A DNA stretch of 64,000 nucleotides, from contig NZ_LMRW01000023.1 of the NCBI RefSeq assembly GCF_001428255.1, forward strand, positions 248,309-312,308, written 5' to 3'. Positions 16,803 through 26,283 of the stretch are shown here, in pieces (within the stretch, counting starts at the first letter, position 1; each line of letters starts with the position of its first letter). Below the pieces are notes generated by a model. It was not told where the DNA came from, did no database searches, and was given only the letters and a program-made list of their open reading frames with translations. This DNA comes from Agromyces sp. Soil535 (GTDB lineage: Bacteria > Actinomycetota > Actinomycetes > Actinomycetales > Microbacteriaceae). A program made the translations under genes and the position numbers.

Positions 16803-17990
16803 TCAACCCTCCAGCACCCGCTCGTACAGTTCGCGTGTGCGTGCGGCGATCGCGTCCCACGCGAAATGCTCCTCGGCGCGGCGACGCCCCGCCCGCCCCA
16901 TCGCCCGGGCGGAGTCGGGGTCGGTCACCACGCGCGTGAGCACCGCTGCGAGGTCGCCGACGAACGCGTCGGGGTCGAGCGGAGTGCCCGTGCCGTCGTC
17001 TGCCTGCTCGATCGGCACGAGCACCCCGGTCACGCCGTCGTCGACGACCTCGGGGATGCCGCCGGTGGCGGTGCCCACCACGGGAGCGCCGCACGCCATG
17101 GCCTCGAGGTTCACGATGCCGAGGGGCTCGTACACCGACGGGCAGACGAACGCGGTCGCAGCCGTGAGCAGCGCGGTGAGCTCGTTTCGCGGCAGGTGGC
17201 GGTCGATCCAGACGACGCCACCGCGCTCGGCACTGAGCTCGTCGACGAGGGCGGTGACCTCGGCCAGGATCTCCTCCGTGTCGGGTGCACCCGCGCAGAG
17301 CACGAGCTGCACGTCGGGCGGCAGCAGGCGCGCCGCGCGTAGGAGGTACGGCAGTCCCTTCTGCCGGGTGATGCGCCCGACGAAGATCACCGACGGGAGA
17401 TCTGGGTCGAGGCCGAGCGACCGCGCGAGTTCGGCGTCGTGGTTGGGCTGCCAGTCGGCGAGGTCGATGCCGTTGTACACGACCTCGACCTTGCCGGGGT
17501 CGATCGACGGGTAGGCGCGCAGGATGTCGCGGCGCATGCCTCCGCTCACGGCGATGACGGCGTCGGCGTCCTCGAACGCCGTGCGCTCGACCCAGGAGCT
17601 CAGGCGGTAGCCGCCGCCCAGCTGCTCCGCCTTCCATGGCCGCAGCGGCTCCAGGCTGTGCGCCGTGACGACGTGCGGGATGCCGTGAAGCCTCTTCGCG
17701 GTGAAGCCGGCGAAGTTCGCATACCAGGTGTGCGAGTGCACGAGGTCGGCGCCGGCGGCATCCCCGGCCATCAGCAGGTCGACGCCCATGGTGCCGAGCG
17801 CGGCGTTTCGACCGTCGAACTCGGCGGGCGTGGCGTACCCGAATGCGCCGGCCTCGTCGCGCGGCGCCCCGAAGCAGCGCACGACCACGTCGAGGTCGCG
17901 ACGGAGCGCCCGCACGAGCTCGGCGACGTGCACTCCGGCGCCTCCATACACCTCGGGCGGGTACTCACGGGTGAGCAGGTCGACGCGCAT
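16803..17990 (-). CDS. glgA: Glycogen synthase (ADP-glucose type GT4, GlgA/GlgM)
   Basis: 395 residues, a GT-B glycosyltransferase. It starts MRVDLLTREYPPEVYGGAGV with the donor-loop glycines; the C-terminal lobe has VIFVGRITRQKGL and the E-x7-E motif in PSVYEPLGIVNLEAMACG. It is divergent from glgC, which makes ADP-glucose, so it is the actinobacterial GT4 enzyme annotated GlgA. In mycobacteria the orthologue (GlgM) makes maltose-1-phosphate from ADP-glucose, so maltose-1-phosphate synthesis rather than direct chain extension is possible. Confidence 0.9.
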   Translation of the reverse strand: MRVDLLTREYPPEVYGGAGVHVAELVRALRRDLDVVVRCFGAPRDEAGAFGYATPAEFDGRNAALGTMGVDLLMAGDAAGADLVHSHTWYANFAGFTAKRLHGIPHVVTAHSLEPLRPWKAEQLGGGYRLSSWVERTAFEDADAVIAVSGGMRRDILRAYPSIDPGKVEVVYNGIDLADWQPNHDAELARSLGLDPDLPSVIFVGRITRQKGLPYLLRAARLLPPDVQLVLCAGAPDTEEILAEVTALVDELSAERGGVVWIDRHLPRNELTALLTAATAFVCPSVYEPLGIVNLEAMACGAPVVGTATGGIPEVVDDGVTGVLVPIEQADDGTGTPLDPDAFVGDLAAVLTRVVTDPDSARAMGRAGRRRAEEHFAWDAIAARTRELYERVLEG

Positions 17991-17996
17991 GGTGCA

Positions 17997-18002
17997 ACGC
18001 TA
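17997..18002 (-). promoter_or_regulatory. -10 element of glgA (leaderless)
   Basis: TAGCGT on the minus strand, 6 nt before the glgA ATG. It lies back to back with the glgC promoter in an 82-bp divergent gap. Confidence 0.5.
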
Positions 18003-18059
18003 GCGCAGCGGCATCCGTCATGGTCCGACTTCCCCACCACGCAAGCGGCGTCGTCTGAC

Positions 18060-18065
18060 TACGCT
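18060..18065 (+). promoter_or_regulatory. -10 element of glgC (leaderless)
   Basis: TACGCT, 7 nt before the ATG at 18073; supports that start over the in-frame GTG at 18067. Confidence 0.5.
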
Positions 18066-18072
18066 GGTGGGC

Positions 18073-19317
18073 ATGGCGCGCAAGGTATTCGGCATCGTCC
18101 TCGCTGGCGGCGAGGGCAAGCGGCTCATGCCCCTCACGGAGGACCGCGCGAAGCCCGCGGTGCCGTTCGGCGGGCAGTACCGACTCATCGACTTCGCGTT
18201 GTCGAACCTGCTGAACTCGGGCCTCAGGCAGATCGTGGTGCTCACGCAGTACAAGTCGCACAGCCTCGACCGCCACGTATCGCAGACGTGGCGCATGAAC
18301 GGGCTGCTGAACTCCTACGTCGCATCCGTCCCCGCGCAGCAGCGTCTCGGCAAGCGCTGGTTCTCGGGGTCGGCCGACGCCATCCTGCAGAGCCTCAACC
18401 TCATTTACGACGAGCAGCCCGACATCATCGTCGTGGTCGGCGCCGACCACGTGTACCGCATGGACTTCAGCCAGATGATCGACGCCCACATCGAGTCGGG
18501 CCTGTCGGCCACGGTCGCCGCGATCCGCCAGCCGATCTCGCTGGCCGACCAGTTCGGGGTCATCGAGGTGGACCCCAAGCACCCCGCCCGCATCCATCGG
18601 TTCCTCGAGAAGCCGAAGGAGCCGGTGGGGCTGCCCGACGCGCCGCACGAGGTGCTCGCGTCGATGGGCAACTACGTGTTCGACGCCGATGCGCTCATCG
18701 ACGCCGTGCTCCGCGACGGGGAGCGCACAGACTCCAGCCACGACATGGGCGGCGACATCATTCCCGCGTTCGTCTCGCAGGGCGCCGCGGGCGTCTACGA
18801 CCTGAAGCGCAACGACGTGCCGGGCTCCACCGACCGCGACCGCTACTACTGGCGCGACGTGGGCACGATCGACTCCTTCTTCGAGGCCCACCAGGACCTC
18901 ATCTCGGTGCTGCCCGTGTTCAATCTCTACAACCGCGAGTGGCCGATCTTCAGCCAGCAGCTCAACTCGCCGCCGGCCAAGTTCACACGCGACGCGCGCG
19001 GCTCCCTCGGCACCGTCATCGACTCGATCGTCTCGCTCGGATCGGTCATCTCGGGGGCGCACGTGGAGCGCAGCGTGCTCGGGCCGTGGGCGATCGTGGG
19101 TTCCGGAGCACACGTGGCGGACTCGATCCTCTTCGACCGCGCACGCATCGACGCCGGCGCCACCGTGCAGCGGGCGATCCTCGACAAGGAGGTCGTCGTC
19201 GAGGCAGGGGCGCACATCGGCGTCGACCGCGCCGAGGACCTTGCGCGCGGCTTCATCGTGACCGACAGCGGCATCACGGTCGTCGGCAAGGGCTCGCGGG
19301 TTCGGGCCTCCGCGTGA
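18073..19317 (+). CDS. glgC: Glucose-1-phosphate adenylyltransferase
   Basis: 414 residues. The nucleotidyl-transferase signature is [20 protein letters not shown] (~9-28), followed by [26 protein letters not shown] holds catalytic acids; the C-terminal ~120 residues form a left-handed beta-helix with hexapeptide repeats ([15 protein letters not shown]). It makes ADP-glucose from ATP and glucose-1-phosphate for glycogen and is usually allosterically controlled by glycolytic intermediates. The stop overlaps the serB start in a GTGA. Confidence 0.97.
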   Translation: MARKVFGIVLAGGEGKRLMPLTEDRAKPAVPFGGQYRLIDFALSNLLNSGLRQIVVLTQYKSHSLDRHVSQTWRMNGLLNSYVASVPAQQRLGKRWFSGSADAILQSLNLIYDEQPDIIVVVGADHVYRMDFSQMIDAHIESGLSATVAAIRQPISLADQFGVIEVDPKHPARIHRFLEKPKEPVGLPDAPHEVLASMGNYVFDADALIDAVLRDGERTDSSHDMGGDIIPAFVSQGAAGVYDLKRNDVPGSTDRDRYYWRDVGTIDSFFEAHQDLISVLPVFNLYNREWPIFSQQLNSPPAKFTRDARGSLGTVIDSIVSLGSVISGAHVERSVLGPWAIVGSGAHVADSILFDRARIDAGATVQRAILDKEVVVEAGAHIGVDRAEDLARGFIVTDSGITVVGKGSRVRASA

Positions 19318-19976
19318 CGGGCACGGCGGCCGGCCGCGCGAGCGGCCCCCTCGTCGTGCTCGATGCGGACTCGACGCTCATCCGCGAGGAGGCGATCGAA
19401 CTGCTCGCGGACGCCGCGGGCAGCCTCGACCTCGTGACCGAGGTGACCGAGCGTGCGATGCGTGGCGAGCTCGACTTCGCGGCCAGCCTCAGGGAACGGG
19501 TCGCGACGCTCGTGGGACTCGACGTCGCGGTGTTCGAGCAGGCGCGGGCCCGCATGACGCCGACCGCCGGGGTGCACGAGCTCATCGAGGGCGTCCACGC
19601 CGCCGGCGGGCGCATGGGCGTCGTCTCCGGCGGGTTCCATGAGCTGCTCGATCCGCTTGCGACGCGGCTCGGCCTCGACTTCTGCCGCGCGAACCGGCTC
19701 GAGGTGGTGGGCGGGCGGCTCACCGGTCGTGTCGAAGGCGCGATCATCGACGCCCACGCCAAGGCGACGGCGCTCGACGAGTGGGCCGAGGCGAGCGGCA
19801 TCCGCCTCGACTGCACCGTCGCGGTGGGTGACGGCGCCAACGACCTCGAGATGCTCGGCCGGGCGACGCTCGGAGTCGCATTCTGCGCGAAGCCGGTCGT
19901 ACGCGAGCGAGCGGATGTCGCGATCGACCGTCCCGACCTCAGCCAGGTGCTGGCGCTGCTCGGGCTGCGCGGCTGA
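19314..19976 (+). CDS. serB: Phosphoserine phosphatase SerB
   Basis: 220 residues, HAD superfamily. Motif I is LDADSTLI with the nucleophile Asp, motif II is VVSGGF, motif III lysine is in [12 protein letters not shown], and motif IV is [11 protein letters not shown]. This is the short form without an ACT regulatory domain. It catalyses the last step of serine biosynthesis. The GTG start sits inside the glgC stop (GTGA), so translation is coupled to glgC although the two act in different pathways. Confidence 0.92.
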   Translation: MTGTAAGRASGPLVVLDADSTLIREEAIELLADAAGSLDLVTEVTERAMRGELDFAASLRERVATLVGLDVAVFEQARARMTPTAGVHELIEGVHAAGGRMGVVSGGFHELLDPLATRLGLDFCRANRLEVVGGRLTGRVEGAIIDAHAKATALDEWAEASGIRLDCTVAVGDGANDLEMLGRATLGVAFCAKPVVRERADVAIDRPDLSQVLALLGLRG

Positions 19977-20061
19977 CGCCGCCTCGGACCGCCTGCGCCC
20001 GATCGCCGGGTCGCCTCGATGAGGGAACCGGCCGAAGCTGGCCGCTGCGGCGATGCCGACG

Positions 20062-20067
20062 TAGCAT
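20062..20067 (+). promoter_or_regulatory. -10 element of secreted beta-propeller gene (leaderless)
   Basis: TAGCAT, 6 nt before the ATG at 20074. Confidence 0.45.
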
Positions 20068-20073
20068 GTGCGC

Positions 20074-21024
20074 ATGTCCGGTCGCATCGTCGCACGTACA
20101 TTCGCCGCCGTCGCATTGGCTGGCCTCCTCGCCGTCTCGGCGGCAGGCGCAGCCTACGCCGCGAGTTCGCCGCCGGGAGGCGGTGCGGTCGAGGACCTGA
20201 TCGAGTTGCCCGATGGCTTCCGCCCCGAGGGCATCGCCATCGATCCGCGCGGGACCGCCTACCTCGGATCACTGGCCGACGGCGACATCTACGCCGCCGA
20301 CCTGCGCACCGGCCAGGGCGAGGTCATCAGCGAGGGCCCCGGTACTCCGTCGGTCGGCCTCAAGATCGACCAGCACGGTCGCCTGTTCGTCTCGGGCGGG
20401 CCGTCCGGAACCGCACGCGTCGTCGACAGTGCGACCGGCGACGTCCTCGCCGACTACCAGCTGACCGAGGGTCCGGCATTCATCAACGATGTCGTGCTGA
20501 CCCGCGACGGTGCCTGGTTCACGAACAGCTTCGCAGCTGAGCTGTACTTCCTGCCGGTGGCACCGTCGGGCACGCTGCCGGATGCCTCGGAGATCGTGAC
20601 CCTGTCACTCACCGGCGATTGGGTGCAGCAGCCGGACTTCAACGCCAACGGCATCGCCGAGACGCCGGATCGCCAGTCGCTCCTCGTGATCCAGTCGGCG
20701 ACGGCGACCCTGTTCCGCGTCGATCCGGCGACCGGCGAGGCGACCACGGTCGATCTCGGCGGCACCGCACTGCCGAACGGCGACGGCCTCCTCGTGATCG
20801 GCGGCACGCTCTACGTGGTGCAGAACTTCTCGAACACCGTCGCGGTCGTCCGATTGGCCGCCGACGGTACGAGCGGCACGCTCGTCGACCAGCTGACCAG
20901 TCCCGAGTTCGACGTGCCGACCACGGTGGCGGCGTACGGCTCGAGCCTGTTCCTGCCGAACGCGCGATTCAGCACGCCGCCGACGCCCGACACCGAGTAC
21001 GACGTGGTGCGGATCGACCCCTGA
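20074..21024 (+). CDS. Secreted SMP-30/NHL-type beta-propeller protein
   Basis: 316 residues. A Sec signal peptide (RIVARTFAAVALAGLLAVSA then AGAAYA-A) ends near residue 30. The rest shows repeated beta-propeller blades typical of SMP-30/gluconolactonase-like or NHL proteins, for example FRPEGIAIDPRGTAYLGSL, GLKIDQHGRLFVSGG and FINDVVLTRDGAWFTNS. A metal-dependent lactonase role is possible but not proven. It stands alone on its strand, convergent with fabG. Confidence 0.8.
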   Translation: MSGRIVARTFAAVALAGLLAVSAAGAAYAASSPPGGGAVEDLIELPDGFRPEGIAIDPRGTAYLGSLADGDIYAADLRTGQGEVISEGPGTPSVGLKIDQHGRLFVSGGPSGTARVVDSATGDVLADYQLTEGPAFINDVVLTRDGAWFTNSFAAELYFLPVAPSGTLPDASEIVTLSLTGDWVQQPDFNANGIAETPDRQSLLVIQSATATLFRVDPATGEATTVDLGGTALPNGDGLLVIGGTLYVVQNFSNTVAVVRLAADGTSGTLVDQLTSPEFDVPTTVAAYGSSLFLPNARFSTPPTPDTEYDVVRIDP

Positions 21025-21046
21025 GTCAGTGCGACGGGATGCGTGC

Positions 21047-21757
21047 CTAGTGCCCCATCCCGAGGCCGCCGTCGACGGGGATGACCGCGCCCGAGACGTA
21101 GCCGGCGTCGTCGCCGGCGAGCCACGCGACCACCTTCGCGACCTCCTCGGGCGACGCGAACCGCCCGAGCGGGATGCTCTTCTTGTACTCCGCCTGCTGG
21201 GCCTCGGGCAGATCGTCGGTCATGTCGGTCTCGATGAAGCCCGGGGCGACGACGTTCGCCGTGATGTTGCGGGCGCCGAGCTCGCGCGTGAGGGAGCGTG
21301 CCATGCCGACCAGACCGGCCTTCGACGCCGAGTAGTTGACCTGCCCCGCGGAGCCGTAGAGGCCGACCACGCTGGAGATGAGCACGATGCGGCCGAAGCG
21401 CGCCTTGAGCATGCCCTTCGAGGCGCGCTTGACGACGCGGAACGCCCCGGTGAGGTTCGTGTCGATGACGCTCGTGAACTCGTCCTCGCTCATGCGCAGG
21501 AGGAGCGTGTCGCGCGTGATGCCGGCGTTGGCCACGATGACCTCGACGGGGCCGAGGGTCGCCTCGACCTCGGTGAACGCGTGGTCGACGGAGGCCGCAT
21601 CCGTGACATCCGCCCGCACCGTGAGCGAGCCCTCGGGGCCCTCGCCGGAACGGGCCGTCACGGCGACTCGGTGACCCTGGGCGATGAACTCGCGGGCGAT
21701 CGCATACCCGATGCCCCGATTGCCACCGGTCACGAGGACGGTGCGACTCGTCGTCAT
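21047..21757 (-). CDS. fabG: 3-oxoacyl-ACP reductase FabG / SDR
   Basis: 236 residues, classical short-chain dehydrogenase: TGGNRGIG (10-17) binds NADP(H), ANAG precedes the active site, catalytic S, Y and K lie in LISSVVG and YSASKAG, and the C-terminus ends SGAVIPVDGGLGMGH as in FabG. It reduces 3-oxoacyl-ACP in fatty-acid elongation, although isolated FabG copies may use other carbonyl substrates. Start is backed by GGAG 6 nt upstream. Confidence 0.92.
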   Translation of the reverse strand: MTTSRTVLVTGGNRGIGYAIAREFIAQGHRVAVTARSGEGPEGSLTVRADVTDAASVDHAFTEVEATLGPVEVIVANAGITRDTLLLRMSEDEFTSVIDTNLTGAFRVVKRASKGMLKARFGRIVLISSVVGLYGSAGQVNYSASKAGLVGMARSLTRELGARNITANVVAPGFIETDMTDDLPEAQQAEYKKSIPLGRFASPEEVAKVVAWLAGDDAGYVSGAVIPVDGGLGMGH

Positions 21758-21901
21758 GTGGACTCCGTTCTGTGCGGTCGGGCGGGCGCCCTGGCCGATC
21801 GGCCCGTCCCAGCATAGAGGCTCGCCGATCGGGGCTTCCGCCGGGCTCAGACGGACGTAGGCTTGAGGGAGAGGAGTGCCGCGCGACCCACGGCGACCAC
21901 C

Positions 21902-22288
21902 ATGAAGCAGCAGTCGATCACCTCGCTTCCGCCCTCGCCCGAAGCGGAGCGGCGGGCGCGCATGATCAAGTACACGATCGCGATGTCGATCCGTGTCGCC
22001 TGCATCTTCGCCATGCTCTTCGCACAGGGCTGGTGGCTCGCGGTCTTCGCCGCCGGCGCGATCTTCCTGCCGTACGTGGCCGTGGTGCTCGCCAACGTCA
22101 GTGGGCCGACAAGGGCCCCCGAGGTGCTCCGGCCCGGCAGCATCGTGCCCAGTACCGCCGCGCAACCGGGTGCCATGCCTGCCGAGGGCGCAGGCGAGCC
22201 GCCCGATGCGGAGGCGCCGGATGCCCCGAACGCCGAACCGGTCCCCGAGGCCGCTCCCCCGCCCGACGACGGGCACGGTGTCGAGTGA
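21902..22288 (+). CDS. DUF3099 family membrane protein
   Basis: 128 residues. The N-terminus MKQQSITSLPPSPEAERRAR and MIKYTIAMSIRVACIFAM match the actinobacterial DUF3099 pattern; two membrane helices span about residues 23-70, then an acidic, proline/alanine-rich tail of ~55 residues. Function is unknown. Start is uncertain: ATG 21902 has no clear ribosome site, and a TTG at 21863 in frame overlaps a TAGGCT promoter-like hexamer. The stop overlaps the next gene (GTGA). Confidence 0.78.
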   Translation: MKQQSITSLPPSPEAERRARMIKYTIAMSIRVACIFAMLFAQGWWLAVFAAGAIFLPYVAVVLANVSGPTRAPEVLRPGSIVPSTAAQPGAMPAEGAGEPPDAEAPDAPNAEPVPEAAPPPDDGHGVE

Positions 22289-22533
22289 TCGGCGTCATCG
22301 GGGCGGATGCCGCCTCCGACGTGTGCTCGCGCGCGGCATGCCGCGAGACCGCCACCTGGCGCATCGACTGGCAGAATCCCCGCATCCATACGGATGACCG
22401 ATGGAAGACCTGGCTCGCCTGCGACGAGCACGTCGAGTACCTCCGCGGGTTCCTCGAGGCGCGGTCGTTCCCGGTGCGTGTCGCGCCGTTCGAGGCAGTC
22501 ACGACGGATGCCGCGACGGGGGCGGAGTCGTGA
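22285..22533 (+). CDS. Small conserved Cys/His-containing protein
   Basis: 82 residues, GTG start inside the DUF3099 stop. It has CSRAACRETATWRIDWQNPR near the N-terminus and KTWLACDEHVEYLRGFLEAR later. Two cysteines five apart plus CDEH could bind a metal such as zinc (inference). I recognise it as a small protein regularly placed next to SURF1 in Microbacteriaceae but know no function. Its stop overlaps the SURF1 start, GTGA again. Confidence 0.75.
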   Translation: MIGVIGADAASDVCSRAACRETATWRIDWQNPRIHTDDRWKTWLACDEHVEYLRGFLEARSFPVRVAPFEAVTTDAATGAES

Positions 22534-23366
22534 GCGAGTGGTCGTTCCTCAGGTCACCGCGTTGGCTCGGATACCTCGCCCTCGTGATCGTCTTCGCCGT
22601 GGCATGCTGCGCGCTCGGCACGTGGCAGCTGAACCGGCGTGCGGAGGCGCTCGCCGAGGTCGCACGCATCGACGCGAACTACGACGCGGGCGCCATACCG
22701 GTGGCAGAGGCGCTCCCCGATACGGACGCGTTCGACGCCGACCAGCGCTGGCAGGTCGTCGCCCTCTCCGGCGAATACCTCGCCGACGAGGAGGTCGTGG
22801 TGCGCAATCGCCCCTTCGGGGGCAGTTCCGGCTTCGAGGTCGTCACGCCGTTCCGCCTCGACGACGGCACCGTGTTCATGGTCGACCGCGGTTGGATCGC
22901 CCAGGACTCCGACGGCCGACCGAGCGAGTACGCCGCCCCGTCCTCGGGGCACATCGAGGTGGAGGCGCGCCTGAAGGCCGGTGAGGAGCGCATCGCCGGC
23001 CGCACCAGCACCGGCGACGAGCTCGCGACCATCGATCTCCAAGAGCTCGCCGACCGTGTCGGCGAGCCGAGCTACACGGGCGCGTATGGGCTGCTCGTGC
23101 AGGCGGGCGACGACGCCGGCGACCCGCCGCTCGCAGCGGCTCGCCCTGTTCGCGATGAGGGTCCGCACCTCTCGTACGCCCTGCAGTGGTTCGTGTTCGC
23201 GCTCCTCGGGTTCATCGGACTGGGTTGGGCGGCGAACCAGGAGCGCCGTGCCCTCGTCGAGGCATCCGCGTCGCCCGAGGCGCCGAAGGCGCCGCGCGAG
23301 CCACGGAAGCCGCCACGCGAGCGCGGGGATGCCGACATCGAGGACGAGATCCTCGACCGGCGGTAG
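22530..23366 (+). CDS. SURF1 family cytochrome oxidase assembly protein
   Basis: 278 residues. One membrane helix near residues 11-30 and another near 220-240 flank a large extracytoplasmic domain, the SURF1 layout; family motifs are LGTWQLNRRAE, VVVRNRPFGGSSGFEVVTPF, MVDRGWI and HLSYALQWFVFALLGF. SURF1 helps insert haem a into cytochrome c oxidase subunit I. The basic/acidic C-terminal tail (KAPREPRKPPRERG) is soluble. Last of three GTGA-coupled genes. Confidence 0.9.
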   Translation: MSEWSFLRSPRWLGYLALVIVFAVACCALGTWQLNRRAEALAEVARIDANYDAGAIPVAEALPDTDAFDADQRWQVVALSGEYLADEEVVVRNRPFGGSSGFEVVTPFRLDDGTVFMVDRGWIAQDSDGRPSEYAAPSSGHIEVEARLKAGEERIAGRTSTGDELATIDLQELADRVGEPSYTGAYGLLVQAGDDAGDPPLAAARPVRDEGPHLSYALQWFVFALLGFIGLGWAANQERRALVEASASPEAPKAPREPRKPPRERGDADIEDEILDRR

Positions 23367-23367
23367 G

Positions 23368-24966
23368 TCACGCCAGCTCGATGAGCTCCTGGTACTCGCG
23401 GCTCCAGTGGTCTTCGGTGCCGTCGGGCATGATGAGCACCCGCTCGGGGTTGAGCGCCTCGACCGCGCCCGGATCGTGGCTGACCAGCACGACCGACCCC
23501 TCGTAATGCGCGAGCGCGTCGAGGATCTCGGCGCGGCTGGCTGGGTCGAGGTTGTTCGTCGGCTCGTCGAGCAGCAGCACGTTCGCCCCCGACACGACGA
23601 TCATCGCGAGCGCGAGCCGGGTCTTCTCGCCGCCCGAGAGCACGCCGGCGGGCTTGTGCACGTCGTCGCCCGTGAAGAGGAACGAGCCGAGCACCTTGCG
23701 CGCCTCCGTCTCGGTGAGGTTCGGCGACGCGCTCACCATGTTCTGGAGCACCGACCGCTTCACGTCGAGCGTCTCGTGCTCCTGCGCGTAGTAGCCCACG
23801 CGAAGCCCGTGCCCCGCCTCGACGACGCCTGTGTCGGGCCGGTCGACACCCGCGAGGATGCGCAGCAGCGTCGTCTTGCCGGCGCCGTTCAGGCCGATGA
23901 TCACGACCTTCGACCCGCGGTCGATCGCGAGGTCGACCGCGGTGAAGATCTCGAGTGAGCCGTAGCTCTTCGACAGGTCGTTCGCCGTGATCGGCGTGCG
24001 GCCGCACGGCGCCGGCGTCGGGAATCGCAGCTTCGCGACCCGGTCGACGGCGCGCACCTCCTCGAGGCCCGCGAGCAGCTTCTCGGCACGAGCGACCATC
24101 TGATGGGCTGCAGCGGCCTTCGACGCCTTCGCGCCGAACCTCGCCGCCTGCAACTGCAGTGCTCCGGCCTTCTTCTCGGCGTTGGCGCGCTCCTTCTTGC
24201 GGCGCTCCTCGTCGGCGGCGCGTTGGCGCAGGTAGTGCTTCCAACCCATGTTGTAGATGTCGATGATCGAGCGGTTCGCGTCGAGGTAGAACACGCGGTT
24301 CACGACCTCGCCCACGAGCTCCACGTCGTGGCTGATCACGATGACGCCGCCCTTGTAGGCCTTGAGGAATTCGCGCAGCCACACGACGGAGTCGGCATCG
24401 AGGTGGTTGGTCGGCTCGTCGAGGATCATCGTCTCGGCGTCGGAGAAGAGGATGCGGGCGAGCTCGATGCGTCGGCGCTGGCCACCCGAGAGCGTCTTCA
24501 GCGGCTGGTCGAGGATGCGGTCGGGCAGGTTCAGGTTCGAGGCGATCGACGCGGCTTCGGCCTCGGCCGCGTAGCCGCCGAGCGCGGTGAATCGGTCGGT
24601 GAGATTGCCGTACCTGCGCATGGCCCGCTCGGCCACCGCCGGGTCGTCCGACCCCATCAGGTGGGATGCCTCGTGCATCCCGAGCACCAGCGAGCCGAGA
24701 CCACGCGCGTCGAGGATGCGCGTGCGCGCCAGCATCTCGGGGTCGCCGGAGCGCGGGTCCTGCGGCAGGTAGCCGATCTCGCCCGAACGGTCGATGCGGC
24801 CGCCGGTGGGCAGCGTCTCGCCCGCGAGCGTCTTGGTGAGCGTGGTCTTGCCGGCGCCGTTGCGGCCGACGAGCCCCACCTTGTCGCCCGACGAGACGCG
24901 GAAGTCCACGTGCTCCATCAGCACGCGTGCGCCGACGCGGATCTCGAGATCATGGACGGCGAGCAC
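23368..24966 (-). CDS. ABC-F family ATPase
   Basis: 532 residues with two ABC domains and no membrane segments. Walker A motifs are GRNGAGKTT (34-42) and GLNGAGKTT (second half), signatures LSGGQRRRIELAR and LSGGEKTRLALAM; the interdomain linker is rich in Lys/Arg/Ala (RRKKERANAEKKAG). ABC-F proteins bind the ribosome E site and act in translation or antibiotic resistance; length and order fit the Ettd/EttA-like actinobacterial group. The GTG start is chosen because GGAGG lies 6 nt upstream. Confidence 0.92.
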   Translation of the reverse strand: MLAVHDLEIRVGARVLMEHVDFRVSSGDKVGLVGRNGAGKTTLTKTLAGETLPTGGRIDRSGEIGYLPQDPRSGDPEMLARTRILDARGLGSLVLGMHEASHLMGSDDPAVAERAMRRYGNLTDRFTALGGYAAEAEAASIASNLNLPDRILDQPLKTLSGGQRRRIELARILFSDAETMILDEPTNHLDADSVVWLREFLKAYKGGVIVISHDVELVGEVVNRVFYLDANRSIIDIYNMGWKHYLRQRAADEERRKKERANAEKKAGALQLQAARFGAKASKAAAAHQMVARAEKLLAGLEEVRAVDRVAKLRFPTPAPCGRTPITANDLSKSYGSLEIFTAVDLAIDRGSKVVIIGLNGAGKTTLLRILAGVDRPDTGVVEAGHGLRVGYYAQEHETLDVKRSVLQNMVSASPNLTETEARKVLGSFLFTGDDVHKPAGVLSGGEKTRLALAMIVVSGANVLLLDEPTNNLDPASRAEILDALAHYEGSVVLVSHDPGAVEALNPERVLIMPDGTEDHWSREYQELIELA

Positions 24967-25096
24967 GGTGATCCTCCGGCGGGACGGGGTGGGTGGCGAC
25001 GTGCCGAGTGGCACAGCCCCCCAGTCTATCGTCACCGGCGCGACCCGCCGGTCGTCGGCAGCGTTCCAACGGTGAACGGATGTCGCCGGCATCCGC

Positions 25097-25102
25097 CAGA
25101 CT
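25097..25102 (+). promoter_or_regulatory. Candidate -10 of AlkZ-like gene (leaderless)
   Basis: CAGACT, 6 nt before the ATG at 25109; weaker match than the others. Confidence 0.35.
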
Positions 25103-25108
25103 CGAGGC

Positions 25109-26209
25109 ATGCCGAAGCCCGCCAGTGCCGCCCGCCTGCGCGCTGCGCGCCTCGAATCCCACGGATTACGTGGCGGCCTGCCGTCGATCACCGCGGCGGC
25201 GCGTCGCCTCGGCGCGGTGCAGGCGCAGAACTTCGTGGCCGCGAAATGGGTGCTCGGCGTCCGTGTGCCCGGATCGGTCGCGGGTGATGTCGACGCGGCG
25301 ATCGAGTCGCGCGAGGTGGTGCGCTCCTGGCCCATGCGAGGCACACTGCACCTTCTGCCGACCGAGACGTTGCGGCCGATCCTCGCCATCACCGGACCCC
25401 GGATGCTGCAGCGCGCGGCCACCACTCACCGGCTGCTCGAGCTCGATGCGGCGGTCTACCGCCGGGCTCGTGCGGTGGCTGAGCGTGAGCTCGTCGGCCG
25501 ATCCCTGTCGCGCGAGGAGCTCCTGGGCACCTGGGAGTCGGCCGGCATCTCGACCACAGGGCAGCGCGGCTATCACCTGATCTGGTGGCTCGCGCAGGAC
25601 GCGGTGCTCTGCTGCGGCCCGGTGGAGGGGCGCGGCCAGCGCTTCGTGCTGCTCGACGAGTGGGCCCTCGCGACGGGCGAGCAGCCCGGCCGTGAGGAGA
25701 CGCTCGCGCGCCTGTTCACGTCGTACGCGGCCGGTCACGGTCCGGTCACGGTGCGCGACTTCGCGTGGTGGGCCGGCCTGACGCTCGGCGATGCAGGCAT
25801 CGCGCTCGCGGCGGCAGGCGATGCCGTGACGGCGTTCGATGACGGGCACTTCGTCGCCGCCGACGCGGGGTGGCCGGCCGATGCCGATTCGACCGCTCCA
25901 CGCGGTGGCGGACGGATGGCGCTGGCCGCGTTCGACGAGTACTTCCTCGGCTACACCGACCGTGATCCGATCTGCGATCCACGTCACGCGCGTCGCGTCG
26001 TGCCCGGGGCGAACGGCGTCTTCCAGCCGGTGCTCGTCGCGGCGGGAGTGGTCGAGGGCGTGTGGAAGGTCGCGCGCGCCCGCGGCACGGCATCCGTCGA
26101 CCTCTACGGCTTCGACGCGCCCGTCGAGCCCTCGCGGTACCGCACGGCTCTGTCACGCTGGGCTCGCTTCAACGGCGAACGGCTCGGCGCCGTCGCGACC
26201 GCGAACTGA
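25109..26209 (+). CDS. Winged-helix DNA-binding protein, AlkZ-like DNA glycosylase family (HTH_42)
   Basis: 366 residues matching the HTH_42/AlkZ family. The catalytic Q-x-Q pattern is seen as VQAQN (Q38, Q40), followed by WPMRGTLHLLP, a family hallmark, and tandem winged-helix regions. AlkZ of Streptomyces unhooks azinomycin crosslinks, and E. coli YcaQ (AlkX) removes bulky alkyl adducts, so repair of DNA crosslinks is the likely role. It stands alone on its strand. Confidence 0.85.
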   Translation: MPKPASAARLRAARLESHGLRGGLPSITAAARRLGAVQAQNFVAAKWVLGVRVPGSVAGDVDAAIESREVVRSWPMRGTLHLLPTETLRPILAITGPRMLQRAATTHRLLELDAAVYRRARAVAERELVGRSLSREELLGTWESAGISTTGQRGYHLIWWLAQDAVLCCGPVEGRGQRFVLLDEWALATGEQPGREETLARLFTSYAAGHGPVTVRDFAWWAGLTLGDAGIALAAAGDAVTAFDDGHFVAADAGWPADADSTAPRGGGRMALAAFDEYFLGYTDRDPICDPRHARRVVPGANGVFQPVLVAAGVVEGVWKVARARGTASVDLYGFDAPVEPSRYRTALSRWARFNGERLGAVATAN

Positions 26210-26238
26210 CCGACGCGCTGCACGCCGTCGAACGGTGA

Positions 26239-26268
26239 CGGGCGGTGCCGCGATCGCGGCACCGCCCG
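26239..26268. terminator. Bidirectional terminator between AlkZ-like gene and YceI gene
   Basis: A perfect 30-bp palindrome centred on CGATCG with arms CGGGCGGTGCCGCGA and its complement, lying between two convergent genes. Confidence 0.7.
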
Positions 26269-26283
26269 CTCGGATCGAGCGAT

